A stretch of DNA of 64,000 nucleotides from Parvibaculum indicum (GTDB lineage: Bacteria; Pseudomonadota; Alphaproteobacteria; Parvibaculales; Parvibaculaceae). Positions within the stretch are counted from its first letter, which is position 1. Each line of letters begins with the position of its first letter. The stretch is from the NCBI RefSeq assembly GCF_011762095.1, contig NZ_JAASQO010000005.1, positions 1 through 64,000 on the forward strand. Direction: 5' to 3'. The notes beneath the pieces were generated by a model. It worked only from the letters and a program-made list of their open reading frames with translations, had not been told where the DNA came from and made no database searches. A program made the position numbers and the translations under genes. Shown here piece by piece: positions 63,184 through 64,000 of this stretch.

Positions 63184-63928
63184 GGCCGGCGTCTCCGATC
63201 CGGAAAGAATATGGGAAGCCGACGTGCTGACCCTCTTTCCGTCCATGTTTCCCGGCCCGCTCGGCATTTCGCTGGCGGGGCGGGCGCTCGAAGAGGGCAC
63301 ATGGCGGCTCAGGGCTGTGGACATTCGCGGGTTCGCGAGCGATAAACACCGCAGCGTTGACGATACGCCGGCAGGCGGCGGTCCGGGCATGGTGATGCGG
63401 GCCGACGTGGTGGCGGCGGCGGTGGATGCGGTGCATCGGCCGGAAAGCGCCAAGCCCTTGATTTATTTGAGCCCTCGGGGTAAGCCGCTGACCCAGAAAC
63501 GGGTCCGGGAGCTGGCCGCCGGGCCCGGTGTGACGCTTCTGTGCGGGCGTTTCGAAGGGGTGGATCAGCGCGTGATCGAGGCGCGGTCCATGGAAGAGGT
63601 GAGCCTCGGGGATTTCGTGCTCTCCGGCGGCGAACCGGCCGCGATGGCGCTGATCGATGCCTGTGTAAGGCTGTTGCCCGGCGTGATGGGCAGCGGGCTT
63701 TCGGGCGAGGACGAGAGTTTCGAGAGCGGGTTGCTTGAATATCCGCACTACACCCGGCCTTCGGTTTTCGAAGGACGGGAGATTCCGGCGGTTCTGACCT
63801 CCGGCGACCATGCAAAGGTTAACGCGTGGCGCAGAGAGCGGGCCGAGGAGCTGACAAGAACGCGGCGACCGGACCTTTGGGAAAAATTCCTCACGGAATC
63901 GCCCAAAGGTGGTCGCCATACGGATTAA
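63176..63928 (+). CDS. trmD: tRNA (guanine(37)-N1)-methyltransferase
   Basis: 250 residues. The trefoil-knot SAM site is visible as [11 protein letters not shown] and [14 protein letters not shown], plus [10 protein letters not shown] at the N-terminus and YTRP. It makes m1G37 to prevent frameshifting. ATG 63176 has AGAGGAGG upstream and fits the family; the in-frame ORF from 63134 reads through the rimM tail and is rejected. Confidence 0.98.
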   Translation: MNEAGVSDPERIWEADVLTLFPSMFPGPLGISLAGRALEEGTWRLRAVDIRGFASDKHRSVDDTPAGGGPGMVMRADVVAAAVDAVHRPESAKPLIYLSPRGKPLTQKRVRELAAGPGVTLLCGRFEGVDQRVIEARSMEEVSLGDFVLSGGEPAAMALIDACVRLLPGVMGSGLSGEDESFESGLLEYPHYTRPSVFEGREIPAVLTSGDHAKVNAWRRERAEELTRTRRPDLWEKFLTESPKGGRHTD

Positions 63929-63947
63929 AACGTGATAGTGAACCGCG

Positions 63948-63972
63948 CTTCCGGAGGCATTTTGCCCGGAAG
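63948..63972 (+). promoter_or_regulatory. hairpin in the rplS leader
   Basis: CTTCCGG (63948-63954) pairs with CCGGAAG (63966-63972) with an 11-base loop. No T-run follows, so it is more likely a leader or processing structure than a terminator. Confidence 0.35.
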
Positions 63973-63997
63973 GCCTTCACATTCGAGGTTGATCGTT

Positions 63998-64000
63998 ATG
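63998..64000 (+). CDS. rplS: probable start codon of rplS (ribosomal protein L19), cut by window edge
   Basis: The window ends in ATG, preceded by GAGG about 9 bases upstream, 69 bases after trmD. rplS follows trmD in nearly all alphaproteobacteria. Only the start codon is visible, so this is inferred from position. Confidence 0.5.

Overview
The window is a GC-rich chromosomal segment from an alphaproteobacterium. It carries DUF2794, DUF3422, LemA-DUF3137, an IalB-like protein, a Zincin_1-type metallopeptidase, yciB-ftsY-mtaB-dapF and ffh-rpsP-rimM-trmD(-rplS), a mix typical of that class. The lipid and hydrophobic-compound genes (DUF1302/DUF1329, crotonases, short-chain dehydrogenases) resemble the Parvibaculum-type hydrocarbon degraders, but that placement is inference. 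There is no prophage, insertion sequence, CRISPR array or plasmid module; nearly all of it reads as core genome.

Layout. 0.3-5.7 kb: an outer-membrane DUF1302 protein, periplasmic DUF1329 and a YCF48/BNR protein. 5.9-9.1 kb: a likely catabolic operon (crotonase, HsaA/acyl-CoA-dehydrogenase-like flavoprotein, small membrane protein, SDR). 9.2-10.5 kb: a glutamine amidotransferase-like protein, then a GIY-YIG gene between two 71-bp direct repeats beside tRNA-Ala(CGC). 10.7-12.4 kb: yggT-yggU and folD, the latter behind a clear ZTP (pfl) riboswitch with its own promoter. 12.4-14.8 kb: an aldo/keto reductase overlapping a membrane-inserted beta-lactamase-like protein without its nucleophile. 14.8-19.4 kb (minus): ppa, argG, DUF3422, an APC transporter. 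19.5-21.7 kb: lemA, DUF3137, a DsbA-family isomerase. 21.8-24.6 kb (minus): a small monooxygenase-fold protein, a membrane protein, rlmN, an IalB-like protein. 24.9-32.7 kb: assorted oxidoreductases, hydrolases and repair or house-cleaning enzymes, including an SGNH protein with all three key catalytic positions changed.

32.8-36.9 kb: tesA divergent from ybbA-ybbP. 37-38.3 kb: Bax-inhibitor-1 protein and DUF2794. 38.5-38.65 kb: a structured RNA with promoter and terminator, best read as 6S RNA. 38.8-43.7 kb: a four-gene ABC-2/GldG/DUF4340 operon. 43.7-48.1 kb (minus): DUF1223 and an aconitase carrying a 246-residue histone-H1-like Lys/Ala/Pro extension. 48.3-52.1 kb: crotonase and ccmABCDG for cytochrome c maturation. 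52.1-55.6 kb: MarR regulator with an H1-like C-terminal tail, a Nudix hydrolase, an MHS-type transporter. 55.6-59.4 kb (minus): yciB, ftsY, mtaB, dapF. 59.7-60.2 kb: a tiny H1-like peptide and a PhnA-domain protein. 60.5-64 kb: ffh, rpsP, rimM, trmD, and the probable start codon of rplS on the last three bases.

How the parts connect. The right end couples protein targeting (ffh, ftsY) with ribosome and tRNA maturation. The DUF1302-DUF1329-YCF48 set and the crotonase/flavoprotein/SDR operon plausibly serve uptake or export and breakdown of a hydrophobic substrate. The most unusual feature is the H1-like extension on aconitase, together with two more Lys/Ala-rich tails within 12 kb. Secondary highlights are the ZTP riboswitch, the 6S-like RNA and two apparent pseudoenzymes.
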